Positions 50,680 through 59,256 of a DNA stretch of 64,000 bases are shown here, piece by piece. The translations under genes were made by a program, and so were the position numbers. Each line of letters begins with the position of its first letter. Position 1 is the stretch's first letter. Origin of the DNA: Novosphingobium jiangmenense. Its GTDB lineage: Bacteria > Pseudomonadota > Alphaproteobacteria > Sphingomonadales > Sphingomonadaceae. The notes below the pieces were generated by a model. That model was not told where the DNA came from. It saw only the letters and a list, made by a program, of their open reading frames with translations, and made no database searches. The stretch covers positions 496,001 through 560,000 of the forward strand of contig NZ_JADQDC010000001.1 in NCBI RefSeq assembly GCF_015694345.1, in the 5' to 3' direction.

Positions 50680-51255
50680 TCAATAGCCCATCAGGCTCAG
50701 CACTTCCTTGCGGCTGCGGTTGTCTTCAAGAAAGGTGCCCATCATACGGCTCGTCACCATGCCCACGCCCGGCGTGCGCACGCCGCGGCCGGTCATGCAG
50801 CCGTGCTGCGCTTCGATCACCACCGCCACGCCGTGCGGACGCAGGTTGTCCCAGATGCACTGCGCCACTTGCGCGGTCAGCCGCTCCTGGATCTGCAACC
50901 GCCGCGCATAGGCATGGAGCACGCGGGCAAGCTTGGAGATGCCCACGACCTTGTCGCGCGGCAGGTAAGCGATGGCCGCCTTGCCGATGATCGGCGCCAT
51001 GTGGTGCTCGCAATGGCTCTGGAAGGGAATGTCCTTCAGCAGCACCAGTTCGTTATATCCGCCCACTTCCTCGAACTGGCGCGAGAGGTGCGCCGCCGGG
51101 TCCTCGGCATAGCCCTGGCAATATTCGCGCCACGCCCGCGCCACGCGCTTTGGCGTATCGAGCAGGCCCTCGCGGGCGGGGTCATCCCCCGCCCAGCGGA
51201 TCAGCGTAGCGATAGCCTGCTCCACCTCGGCAGGCACGTGCGGCTTGTCTCCCAT
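50680..51255 (-). CDS. folE: GTP cyclohydrolase I
   Basis: A 191-residue GTP cyclohydrolase I that forms 7,8-dihydroneopterin triphosphate for folate or pterin synthesis. Zinc ligands are C82, H85 and C153; HCEHHMAPI and HGCMTGRGVRTPG fit the family, as does the ending TSRMMGTFLEDNRSRKEVL. It stands alone among catabolic and toxin genes, 2 bp after the stop of the monooxygenase gene on the same strand. The gene is a housekeeping function embedded in the island; whether pterin is needed by a pathway enzyme is unknown. Confidence 0.95.
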   Translation of the reverse strand: MGDKPHVPAEVEQAIATLIRWAGDDPAREGLLDTPKRVARAWREYCQGYAEDPAAHLSRQFEEVGGYNELVLLKDIPFQSHCEHHMAPIIGKAAIAYLPRDKVVGISKLARVLHAYARRLQIQERLTAQVAQCIWDNLRPHGVAVVIEAQHGCMTGRGVRTPGVGMVTSRMMGTFLEDNRSRKEVLSLMGY

Positions 51256-51257
51256 GC

Positions 51258-52736
51258 TCAGGCCGCGAACGCGAACTCTTCGGCCACCGGCTTGGCCATG
51301 GCATTGGCGAAGTCGTGGTAGCCCCAGGGCCAGGTGGCGGGAATGCCGGTCTTGTCGAGATACCAGCTGGTGCAGCCCGAACCGAAGATCGTCTTCTTGG
51401 CCGCCGCGATGCGCCGCGCCTCATAGGCCTGATAGGCCGGCTCGAGCGGCTCCACCGTCCGCGCCTCGCCCCGCCGCACGGGTTCGAGCAGCTGCTCGAT
51501 ATACTCCCACTGCCGCTCGGCAATGTCGATCAGCGGGAAGTTACCCACCGGCGCGCCGGGACCGTTGAGCATGAAGAAGTTCGGGAAATCAGGCATGGCG
51601 ATGGCATAGTGCGCGGTCGGCCGGGTCGCCCAGAACTCGTCGAGCGAGCGCCCCTCGCGGCCCGTCACCACCGCCGGACGGATGAAGCTGTCGGCGCGGA
51701 AGCCGGTCGCCAGCACCAGCACGTCAAGCTCATGCAGCGTGCCGTCCTTCATCAGCACGCCCTCGGGCACCACGCGGTCGATCTGGCCCACTTCCACCGA
51801 AACGCCGGGGCGCTGCACGCAGTCGTAGTATTCCCACGAATAGATCAGGCGCTTGCACGCGGCGTGGTAATCCGGGCGCAGCTTCTCGCGCAGTTCCGGA
51901 TCGCGCACGTTCTGTTCGAGGTTCTGGCGGCACAGCTCCTCGATTTCCTTGATCTGCGGGCTGGTGAAATCGGTGACGCCCTCGGTGAAGCGATAGACCG
52001 CTTCCCAATACTGCGGATCGTTGCGGATCGCCTCGATCAGCGAGGGATCGGCGGCAAAGGCGGCGCGCTGTTCGGGGGTATATTCGAACTGCACCACCGG
52101 CATGATCCACTGCGGCGAGCGCTGGAAATGCACCAGCTTCGAAGCCCGCGTGCTCAGCGCGTTGACGATCTGGATGCCGGTCGACCCGCAGCCGATCACG
52201 CCCACCCGTGCGCCATCGAGCACCGCGCTGTCGTCCCAGCGCGCCGAATGGAACGCCTTGCCCTTGAACGTCTCCAGCCCCGGCAGGTCGGGCATCTTGG
52301 GATGATGCAGCACGCCGGTCGCCACGATCACCACGTCCGCCTCGTAAGCAGAACCGTCGACGATGCCGAGCGTCCAGGTCTTCTTCGCATCGTCGAAGGT
52401 GCAGGAGGTAACTTCGCTGTTGAAGCGGATGTAGGGCATCACGCCGAAACGTTCGGCCACGCCCTTGAAGTAGGCATGGATCTCGGCGCCGGTCGCGTAA
52501 TACTGGCTCCAGTCAGGGTTCAGGGCAAAGCTGTAGCTGTAGGCGTGCGAGGGCGTATCGCAGGTCAGCCCCGGATAGCGGTTGTCGCGCCAGGTGCCGC
52601 CGAGTTCGGCGCCCTTCTCGAACACCTGGAAATCGGCATCGCCGCGCTGCAGCAGCTTGATCGCGGCCATCACGCCCGACATCCCTGCGCCAATGATCGC
52701 ATAGCGCAAACGGCGCTGTCCGTTGTTTTCAGTCAT
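51258..52736 (-). CDS. Baeyer-Villiger-type flavin monooxygenase
   Basis: A 492-residue class B flavoprotein monooxygenase. It has the FAD motif GAGMSG, GGTWRDNRYPG, the BVMO fingerprint FKGKAFHSARWD (FxGxxxHxxxWD), and the NADPH motif GCGSTG. Such enzymes insert oxygen next to a ketone, giving esters or lactones. The fingerprint is complete, so activity is likely. It is divergent from an SDR at 52896, with 159 bp between, and 2 bp before folE. In a steroid- or terpenoid-type pathway it would open a ketone ring or remove an acyl side chain. Confidence 0.92.
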   Translation of the reverse strand: MTENNGQRRLRYAIIGAGMSGVMAAIKLLQRGDADFQVFEKGAELGGTWRDNRYPGLTCDTPSHAYSYSFALNPDWSQYYATGAEIHAYFKGVAERFGVMPYIRFNSEVTSCTFDDAKKTWTLGIVDGSAYEADVVIVATGVLHHPKMPDLPGLETFKGKAFHSARWDDSAVLDGARVGVIGCGSTGIQIVNALSTRASKLVHFQRSPQWIMPVVQFEYTPEQRAAFAADPSLIEAIRNDPQYWEAVYRFTEGVTDFTSPQIKEIEELCRQNLEQNVRDPELREKLRPDYHAACKRLIYSWEYYDCVQRPGVSVEVGQIDRVVPEGVLMKDGTLHELDVLVLATGFRADSFIRPAVVTGREGRSLDEFWATRPTAHYAIAMPDFPNFFMLNGPGAPVGNFPLIDIAERQWEYIEQLLEPVRRGEARTVEPLEPAYQAYEARRIAAAKKTIFGSGCTSWYLDKTGIPATWPWGYHDFANAMAKPVAEEFAFAA

Positions 52737-52814
52737 TCTCATCCCATCCCGGTGATTCGTATCGAGTGATGCGACACTCTCCGCAAGAGCATCGGGTTTC
52801 ATCACCCGAACGTG

Positions 52815-52848
52815 TTACGCGTAATTCTTATTTCCTGTTGCTACGCAT
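52815..52848. promoter_or_regulatory. Divergent region with TTACGCGTAA palindrome and CTACGCAT octamer
   Basis: TTACGCGTAA (52815-52824) is a perfect 10-bp palindrome; CTACGCAT is at 52841-52848, 48 bp before the SDR ATG. GCGTA and TACGC half-sites face each other across 18 bases. The segment after the octamer (TATCCGTCAGGAT) is close to that after TACGCAT at 37625. Confidence 0.5.
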
Positions 52849-52895
52849 TATCCGTCAGGATAGGCCTTGCGCAAACGGAATCGAAAGGGAGAGCC

Positions 52896-53657
52896 ATGAC
52901 TGAACTCGCAGGCAAGGTAGCGCTCGTCACCGGTGGCGGGCAGGGCGTGGGCCAGGGCGTCGCGCTGGCGCTGGCCAGCGAAGGCGTCGCCGTGACGATC
53001 ACCGGACGCACGCTCGCCAAGGTCGAGGAAACCGCGCGCCTGATCACCGAGCGCGGCGGCAAGGCCCTGCCGCTTGAAGGCAACGTCAAGGACGCCGCCG
53101 ATCTGGCGAGCATGGTCGACCAGACCGTCGCCACGTTCGGCGGGCTCGATATCCTCGTCAACAATGCGCAGGAAGTGCCGCTCGGCAAGCTTGCCGACGT
53201 GACCGACGAGGCCTTCCTCGCCGGGTTCGAATCCGGCCCGCTCGCCACGCACCGCCTGATGAAGCTCGCCCGCCCGCATATGGCGGCGCGCGGCGGCGGC
53301 ACGATCTTCAACTTCTGCTCCTCGGCCGGCATTCGCTGGGACATGACCGGCTATGGCGCCTATGCCGCGGTCAAGCAGGCGATCCGCTCGCTGACCCGCG
53401 CCGCCGCCGCCGAATGGGGCGCCGAAGGCATCCGCGCCCTGACCATCGCCCCCCACGCGGAATCGCCCGGTCTCAAGTGGTGGCTCGAAAACAACCCCGA
53501 GGAAGCGCGCGCCTTCTTCAAGACCATTCCGCTGGGCCGCATCGGCAAGCTGGAAGAAGACATCGGCCGCGCCATCGTCGCCCTGTGCCGCCAGGACCTC
53601 GGCTACCTCACCGGCGCGACGATCCCGCTGGATGGCGGCCAAGCGAACTTCGACTGA
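52896..53657 (+). CDS. SDR family oxidoreductase
   Basis: A 253-residue classical SDR with TGGGQGVG, a Gly-Arg after the second strand (ITGRT, NADP-type), NNAQ in place of NNAG, the catalytic serine in FCSSAG, YAAVK, and IPLDGG. The ATG follows GGGAGAGCC. It is transcribed alone between the BVMO promoter region and a repeat; a partner for the BVMO in ketone formation is a reasonable inference. Confidence 0.88.
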   Translation: MTELAGKVALVTGGGQGVGQGVALALASEGVAVTITGRTLAKVEETARLITERGGKALPLEGNVKDAADLASMVDQTVATFGGLDILVNNAQEVPLGKLADVTDEAFLAGFESGPLATHRLMKLARPHMAARGGGTIFNFCSSAGIRWDMTGYGAYAAVKQAIRSLTRAAAAEWGAEGIRALTIAPHAESPGLKWWLENNPEEARAFFKTIPLGRIGKLEEDIGRAIVALCRQDLGYLTGATIPLDGGQANFD

Positions 53658-53671
53658 GGGGTCGCGCGCTT

Positions 53672-53792
53672 GCCCACCCCCGACCCCTCCCGCTTGCGGG
53701 AGGGGAGTTCAAAGACCTGTTCCTGCCCTCCCGCAGGCGGGAGGGCCGCGAGACTTACTGAACGCAGTGAAGTTAGTCGCAGCGGGGTGGGC
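53672..53792. repeat. Composite inverted repeat element
   Basis: GCCCACCCCCGACCCCTCC start, CCTCCCGCAGGCGGGAGG hairpin, and TAGTCGCAGCGGGGTGGGC end: the inverse orientation of the element at 4430. It lies between convergent SDR and SnoaL-like genes. Confidence 0.8.
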
Positions 53793-53794
53793 AA

Positions 53795-54331
53795 TCAGCG
53801 CCCGAACATCCCCAACCGTGCGAACACCGGATCATCCGCCCCGGCGCGCCCGGTGCCGACACCCTCGCTGCCGAAATCATCCCCCACATTCGCCGGCAAA
53901 TCCTCGGCATGGTCCAGAACGAACGAGCGCTTCGCGAACCGCCACACGCCATCGCGCCGTTCGTAGTGATCGGCATAGCGCCCCCACGCCACGAACTGTC
54001 GCGCCCCATCGAGCGTCAGGTGCCACGCCCGCGCGGTCACTTCGCCCTCGGCCCGGTCCCCGTCCACCACCAGCAGCTGCGTGAACGCGGTGTGCATGGT
54101 GGCGCGCCAGTTGGCCATCATCCCCGGCAGCCAGTCGATGTAGCCGCTGGCGGAGCCGCAATAGTAAGGCGTGTGATCGTCCACCGCATCGTCGTGATAG
54201 AGCGTGCGCAGCAGGTCCCAGTCGCGCCGGTCGATGCCGTGGCCATAGGCGTCGACGAGGTGGCGCAGCGCCATGCGCGTTGCCACCTCGTCCGCCGAAA
54301 TCACCTTGGGGGCAAGCGGATGCTCAGACAC
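53795..54331 (-). CDS. SnoaL-like (NTF2-fold) protein
   Basis: A 178-residue SnoaL-like protein: RHLVDAYGHGIDRRDWDLLRTLYHDDAVDDH is typical of the fold, and a C-terminal DHYERRDGVWRFAKR strand pair follows. An acidic/Gly tail of about 25 residues is extra. The GTG at 54331 overlaps the SDR stop by 8 bp. It is the second gene of an SDR-SnoaL pair, the same combination as at 24593-25887 and 36280-37567. Confidence 0.8.
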   Translation of the reverse strand: MSEHPLAPKVISADEVATRMALRHLVDAYGHGIDRRDWDLLRTLYHDDAVDDHTPYYCGSASGYIDWLPGMMANWRATMHTAFTQLLVVDGDRAEGEVTARAWHLTLDGARQFVAWGRYADHYERRDGVWRFAKRSFVLDHAEDLPANVGDDFGSEGVGTGRAGADDPVFARLGMFGR

Positions 54332-55094
54332 CGAACCCGCCCGAGACCGAGATCGTCTGCCCGGTAACGTAGTTGCCGCGCGCCGAGGCGAAGTAGACCG
54401 CCGCCTGGCCGATGTCCTCGGGCGCGCCCCAGCGGCCCAGCGGCAGCATCGCCTTGACCGCCGCTTCCCATTCCGGCGTGAACGTGCCCACTTCCTTGTG
54501 GACCTTGAACTGCCCGGCATCGATCACGCCGACCAGCACCGTATTGGCGCGGATGTTGAACTTGCCCTCTTCCTTGGCGATGCCCTTGATCAAGGCCTCG
54601 TTGCAGGCCTTGGGCGCAACCGAGAGCCCGTCCTGCGCCGGCCACCAGTCATGTCCGGCAGAACCCAGATGCACGAAGCTGCCGCCGCCGTTCTCGCGCA
54701 TGTGCGGCAGCGCAGTGTGGACCGCGTTGTTGAAGCCGAACGCCTCGATCTCCATCGAATCGCGGAACATCTGTTCGGTCCAGTCGCCGATGTGGACTTG
54801 CGGCACCACCGGCCCTGCCCCCCACACCACGGTATGTACGCGGCCATGCGCGGCGACGGCCTCGGCGAACACCGCCTGCACTTGCGCCCGTTCGCGCACG
54901 TCGGCGCGGTGGATCGTGACCTTGCGACCCATCGCCGCGATCTGCGCCGCCGCTTCCTCGGCCACGGCCTGCTTGGAGCGGTAGACGATCGCCACGTCCG
55001 AGCCTTCCTTGCCGAACTCGACCGCCACGCCGCGCCCCAATCCGCCGCTGCCGCCGAACACGATCACCGCGCCATCGGGAAACTGACCTGCCAT
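54324..55094 (-). CDS. Atypical SDR lacking the catalytic tyrosine
   Basis: A 256-residue SDR-fold protein. The cofactor motif reads GGSGGLG and an Arg follows the second strand (IVYRSK, NADP-type). The catalytic serine is in HLGSAG, but 13 residues further on, where Tyr is expected, there is Ser (LSVAPK), while the Lys four residues later is kept. Other SDRs in the window keep Tyr. The protein may have a shifted mechanism, a different catalytic residue, or a binding role. It is divergent from the CoA ligase gene and coupled to the SnoaL-like gene. Confidence 0.8.
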   Translation of the reverse strand: MAGQFPDGAVIVFGGSGGLGRGVAVEFGKEGSDVAIVYRSKQAVAEEAAAQIAAMGRKVTIHRADVRERAQVQAVFAEAVAAHGRVHTVVWGAGPVVPQVHIGDWTEQMFRDSMEIEAFGFNNAVHTALPHMRENGGGSFVHLGSAGHDWWPAQDGLSVAPKACNEALIKGIAKEEGKFNIRANTVLVGVIDAGQFKVHKEVGTFTPEWEAAVKAMLPLGRWGAPEDIGQAAVYFASARGNYVTGQTISVSGGFGV

Positions 55095-55306
55095 TACGCT
55101 CTCCTGCCTCTGTCGTTGCGCCAAGACTGCCAAGCCCCCCCGCCTGCCGCAACCGCACCCCCGCACAAGATGGCACTCGCGGTGCAATCGGGCAGGAACG
55201 GTGCAATCGCGGAGAGGAACCGACGCAATTCTGCGCATCCGGGCCGAAACGCGCCCAAAAACCGACAATGCGCAAAATTTATCACTTCCAAATCCGCAAA
55301 TGCTGG

Positions 55307-55318
55307 CATAGAGCTATG
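55307..55318. promoter_or_regulatory. CATAG-AG-CTATG palindrome in the SDR/CoA-ligase divergent region
   Basis: Perfect 5-base arms with a 2-base spacer in the 292-bp region between the SDR start (55094) and the CoA ligase start (55387). AAATCCGCAAATGCTGG beside it recalls GATCCGCAAATCGG at 47805. Only a weak candidate site. Confidence 0.4.
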
Positions 55319-55386
55319 TCAAACGATGGCATGCATCGATTCGATGGGAGAAGTTCAATGCATCACCGGCGCGCAAGGGACGCAGC

Positions 55387-57069
55387 ATGAGCGCGGCCGT
55401 CGATGCACCCACGCCCGCACAGGTGCTGGCCCGCGTCACCGGCCCCGGCTCCCCGTTCGAGATCGGCGAGCGTGAAGGCCTGCGCCAGTTCGTTGCCGCG
55501 CCGCCCGATCTCAACCTGCTGATCGAATCCGCCCGCCGCTTTGGCGACCGCACTTGCGTGGTCGATTTCGACAGCGCGGGTGCCGAGCGCCGCATGTCCT
55601 ACGATCAGGTCTTCGCCTGGCGCGACCAGCTGGTGCCGATCCTGCACATCGCGCGCGGGGACCGCGTCGCCATCGCCATGCGCAACCGCGCCGAATGGCT
55701 TATCGCCTTCCTCGCCGTGATGAAGGCCGGCGGCGTTGCCGTGCTGGTCAACAGCCGCGGCTCCGGCCCCGAAGTGCTGGGGATGCTCGAGGACGTCGAC
55801 CCCGCCGTCGTGCTGGCCGACAGCGAGCGCGCTGCCGCGATCCGCGAGTCCGGCTTCAAGGGCCGCGTGCTGGACCTGACCAGGCCGTTCGACGCCGACG
55901 AACTCGCCCGCCGCACCGCCGAAGCGATGCCCGATCCGGGCGTGGCCAAGCCCACCGACCCTTGTGCCATCCTGTTCACCTCGGGCACCACCGGCCGGGT
56001 CAAGGGCGCAGTCCTTTCGCATCGCAACGTGATCACCGGGCTGATGTCCACGCAGATGTCGGGCATGGTCGTGCTCGGCAACATGGCCGCGCAGATGGGC
56101 ACCACGCCCGAGGCGCTGATCGCGCAGATGCCGCAGCAGGCCTCGCTGCTGGTCTATCCGCTGTTCCACGTCTCCGGCCTCGGCTCGGGCTTCCTCTCGC
56201 CGTTCCTCGGCGGCGGCAAGGTGGTGATCATGCGCCGCTGGGACGCCGAGGAAGCCGCCCGCCTGATCGCCGCCGAACAGATCTCGATGTTCAGCGCGGT
56301 GCCGACCATGCTGTGGGACATCCTCCACCGCGCCCGCATCGACGGCACCAGCTTATCCTCACTGCGCAACATCGGCTGCGGCGGACAGGCCCTGCCGGTC
56401 AACCTTGTCGAGGAAGTCCACGCACTGTGCCCGCACGCGCAGATCGGCACCGGCTATGGCATGACCGAATGCTCGGGCGCGATCGCGCAGGCAGTCGGCC
56501 CCGAATTCATGGCCCGCCCCGCCGCTGCCGGGCGCGTGCTGTCGATGGTCGAAGTGCGCATCGAAGCCGCTGACGGCACGATCCTGCCCCCCGGCGAGAC
56601 CGGCGAGATCGTCGTGCGCGGGGCGCAGGTCATGTCCGGCTACTGGAACCGGCCCGAGGACACCGCCGCCGTGCTGACCCAGGACGGCTGGCTGCGCACC
56701 GGCGATGTCGGGATCGTCGACGAGGACGGCTACGTCTTCATCGTCGACCGCAAGAAGGACATGGTCATCTCGGGCGGCGAGAACATCTACTGCGCCGAGG
56801 TCGAGCGCGTGCTCGGCACGATCCCCGGCCTCACCGAATGCGCCGCCTTCGGCCTGCCCGACGAACGCCTCGGCGAACGCCTCGTCGCGGTCGTCATCGC
56901 TCCCAACATTGATGAAGCCGGCGTGATCGAATGGGTCGCCGCCCGCCTCGCCCGCTACAAGGCGCCGACCCGCGTCGCCGTCACCACCACCCCGTTGCCG
57001 CGCAACGCGCTGGGCAAGGTCGACAAGATCGCCCTGCGCAAGTTGTGGCCGGAACTCTCTGGAGAATAA
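55387..57069 (+). CDS. Acyl-CoA synthetase / AMP-dependent ligase
   Basis: A 560-residue ANL-superfamily ligase. The phosphate-binding motif is LFTSGTTGRVKG, followed by GYGMTE and the GWLRTGDVG hinge region; the C-terminal domain has the catalytic Lys in NALGKVDK. It activates a carboxylic acid to its CoA thioester via an acyl-adenylate. It would prepare a side chain or ring-opened acid for beta-oxidation. AAGGGA precedes the ATG. The amidohydrolase-like gene follows after 4 bp. Confidence 0.93.
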   Translation: MSAAVDAPTPAQVLARVTGPGSPFEIGEREGLRQFVAAPPDLNLLIESARRFGDRTCVVDFDSAGAERRMSYDQVFAWRDQLVPILHIARGDRVAIAMRNRAEWLIAFLAVMKAGGVAVLVNSRGSGPEVLGMLEDVDPAVVLADSERAAAIRESGFKGRVLDLTRPFDADELARRTAEAMPDPGVAKPTDPCAILFTSGTTGRVKGAVLSHRNVITGLMSTQMSGMVVLGNMAAQMGTTPEALIAQMPQQASLLVYPLFHVSGLGSGFLSPFLGGGKVVIMRRWDAEEAARLIAAEQISMFSAVPTMLWDILHRARIDGTSLSSLRNIGCGGQALPVNLVEEVHALCPHAQIGTGYGMTECSGAIAQAVGPEFMARPAAAGRVLSMVEVRIEAADGTILPPGETGEIVVRGAQVMSGYWNRPEDTAAVLTQDGWLRTGDVGIVDEDGYVFIVDRKKDMVISGGENIYCAEVERVLGTIPGLTECAAFGLPDERLGERLVAVVIAPNIDEAGVIEWVAARLARYKAPTRVAVTTTPLPRNALGKVDKIALRKLWPELSGE

Positions 57070-57073
57070 CGAA

Positions 57074-57940
57074 ATGGCCATGCCCACCAACATCGGCATC
57101 ATCGACTGCATGCTCGGCATTCCCGATGCCGAGGACCGCGCCGAATGGTTCGCGCCGTTCCGTCCGCTGATCAAGGACAAGCAGACGCTGGGCCAGTTCG
57201 CCATGCCCGCGCAGTACATGTTCAAGGACATCCCGCAGTCGGGCAAGCAGGACGACTACCTCGCCTGGACCGTCGCGCAGATGGACAAGCACAACGTCGA
57301 GAAGGCCCTCGTCGGCTGGAACGAGAACGAAACCTCGTACCGCGCCAAGGAGCTCTACCCCGACCGCTTCTTCTTCGACCTGCCGGTCAACCCCAACAAC
57401 GGCACCGAGGAAGTCCGCCGGATCAAGCGCATCCACGCCGAAGTCGGCCTCTCCGCCGTCTCGGTCTTCCCCTCGGGTACGCTCCCGCAGGTGGCGATCA
57501 ACCACAAGTACATGTGGCCGATCTACTCCGCCTGCGAGGAACTCGGCCTGCCGATCCTGCTCAACGTCGGCATTCCCGGCCCGCGCATCCCGATGGAGAC
57601 GCAGAAGGTCGAGCATCTCGACGAGGTCTGCTGGTTCTTCCCCGAACTCAAGGTGGTGATGCGCCACGGCGCCGAGCCGTGGGAAGCGCTCGCGGTCAAA
57701 CTCATGCTCAAGTGGCCGAACCTCTACTATTCGACCAGCGCCTTCGCGCCCAAGCACTACCCCAAGGCGATCATCGACTACGCCAACACGCGTGGCGCCG
57801 ACAAGGTGATCTACGCCGGGTACTTCCCGATGGGCCTCAGCCTCGATCGCATCATGTCCGACATGCAGAACGTTCCGTTCAAGGACGAGGTGTGGCCCAA
57901 GTTCCTCCGCGAAAACGCGATGAAGGTCTTCGGGCTTTAG
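57074..57940 (+). CDS. Amidohydrolase_2-like protein lacking usual metal ligands
   Basis: A 288-residue TIM-barrel protein of the amidohydrolase-2 type. The N-terminal motif that should read DxHxH is DCMLG, so both His are missing; the strand-5 His region reads LNVGIPG, and the SD-x-P motif near the end is YAGYFPM. Only H in MRHGAEP remains. It therefore probably lacks the standard metal centre; it could be a metal-free lyase, hydratase or isomerase. It lies 4 bp after the CoA ligase and probably acts on a CoA-linked or acid intermediate. Confidence 0.7.
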   Translation: MAMPTNIGIIDCMLGIPDAEDRAEWFAPFRPLIKDKQTLGQFAMPAQYMFKDIPQSGKQDDYLAWTVAQMDKHNVEKALVGWNENETSYRAKELYPDRFFFDLPVNPNNGTEEVRRIKRIHAEVGLSAVSVFPSGTLPQVAINHKYMWPIYSACEELGLPILLNVGIPGPRIPMETQKVEHLDEVCWFFPELKVVMRHGAEPWEALAVKLMLKWPNLYYSTSAFAPKHYPKAIIDYANTRGADKVIYAGYFPMGLSLDRIMSDMQNVPFKDEVWPKFLRENAMKVFGL

Positions 57941-57970
57941 GTCGTGCGCCTGACCATCCCCACCGCACTG

Positions 57971-58060
57971 CGTCACCCTGAACTCGTTTCAGGGTCCATC
58001 TCTCGACACAAGCGGCGGCCTGATCGGCAAAATGGATCCTGAAACAAGTTCAGGATGACG
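57971..58060. repeat. Inverted repeat (CGTCACCCTGAACT ... AGTTCAGGATGACG)
   Basis: The left arm CGTCACCCTGAACTCGTTTC and right arm GAAACAAGTTCAGGATGACG are nearly complementary, as are the inner GTCCAT/ATGGAT. It lies between the amidohydrolase-like and Rieske genes. Confidence 0.8.
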
Positions 58061-58182
58061 ATGAGTTTGAACGGACCGTCAAAGTCCGAACCGCAATCCC
58101 AGGGAGCCGGGAAGTCTGCTCCTACCGCAGGAAAGTGCCGTCGCGGAGACAACCCCCGCCACGGCGATTCAGGAGTGAAAAC

Positions 58183-59256
58183 ATGAGCGATCCAGTGGCC
58201 ACAGATGCCCGCACCGCTCCCGTCGCGGTCTGGCAGATTCTCGAAAAGCTCAAGGGCCAGGACCTGATCGACTGGCGCACCGCGCCGGTTCCGGGCCGCG
58301 CCTCGGTGGCAGAGCGCAACCTCGACATCGGCTTCCCGCTTGGCTGGTATCCGGTCGACCTTTCCGCCAGCCTCGCCGTGGGCGAGGTCAAGCCGCTGCG
58401 CTATTTCTCGCAGGACCTGGCGATGTGGCGCGGCGAGGACGGCAAGGTCCGCGTGATCGACGCCTACTGCAAGCACTTGGGCGCCCACATGGGCCATGGC
58501 GGCAAGGTTTCGGGCAACCTGCTCGAATGCCCGTTCCACGCCTGGCGCTATGATGGCGAGGAAGGGACCGTGAAGGAGATCCCCTACTCGAAGTCGATCC
58601 CGCCGCAGGTCAAGCGCAAGTGCACCCGCACCTGGCACGTCACCGAAGCCAACCGCTGGATCTGGGTGTGGTATCACCCCGAGGACGCCGCGCCGCTGTT
58701 CGACGTCGTCCACCTGCCCGAGGCGACCGACCCGGAGTGGACCGACTACGACATCTACGAATGGAACGTCTACGGTTCCATCCAGAACATGGCCGAGAAC
58801 GGCGTCGACGTTGCCCACTTCAAGTACATCCACGGCACCGCCAACGTGCCGCTGGGCGATCTGCGCTGGGGCGAATGGGGCCGCGGGGCCGACGTGAAGG
58901 CCAAGATGGGCACGCCGTGGGGCGAGGTCGACGGCCAGATCAGCTATGACACGATGGGCCCAGGGCAAAGCTGGACGCGCTTCACCGGCATTTCCGAAAC
59001 CCTGCTCGTCGCCTGCCTCACCCCGGTCGAGCTCGATCACGTCCACGTCCGCTTCTGCTTCACCCAGCCCAAGGCCCAGGCCGAAGGCGAACGGGCAGGC
59101 GTCGCCCGCGCGATCATCCGCGACATCTGCAAGCAGTTCGATCAGGACAAGGTCATCTGGGACCGCCAGAAGTTCGAACCCAACGCCCTGATCTGCGAGG
59201 GCGACGGCCCGATCGCGCAGTTCCGCAAGTACTATTCGCGGTACTACGTGAAGTGA
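58183..59256 (+). CDS. Rieske non-heme iron oxygenase, KshA/DAF-36-like
   Basis: A 357-residue oxygenase. Rieske ligands are C96 and H98 (CKH) and C116 and H119 (CPFH). The iron site is in NMAENGVDVAHFKYIHG, where D, H and H match the DxxHxxxxH part. This ENxxDxxHFxxxH form resembles steroid-acting Rieske enzymes (KshA, DAF-36/Neverland cholesterol 7-desaturase). The ATG at 58183 follows AGGAG by 7 bases. Its stop overlaps the amidase ATG by one base. It differs clearly from the Rieske at 5113. No reductase gene is in the window, so a shared electron supply is needed. Confidence 0.87.
   Translation: MSDPVATDARTAPVAVWQILEKLKGQDLIDWRTAPVPGRASVAERNLDIGFPLGWYPVDLSASLAVGEVKPLRYFSQDLAMWRGEDGKVRVIDAYCKHLGAHMGHGGKVSGNLLECPFHAWRYDGEEGTVKEIPYSKSIPPQVKRKCTRTWHVTEANRWIWVWYHPEDAAPLFDVVHLPEATDPEWTDYDIYEWNVYGSIQNMAENGVDVAHFKYIHGTANVPLGDLRWGEWGRGADVKAKMGTPWGEVDGQISYDTMGPGQSWTRFTGISETLLVACLTPVELDHVHVRFCFTQPKAQAEGERAGVARAIIRDICKQFDQDKVIWDRQKFEPNALICEGDGPIAQFRKYYSRYYVK

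Noticed and set aside
50680-51255. folE as a pathway gene
   Set aside because: It is a normal GTP cyclohydrolase I with all zinc ligands; nothing in the sequence ties its product to the catabolic enzymes.
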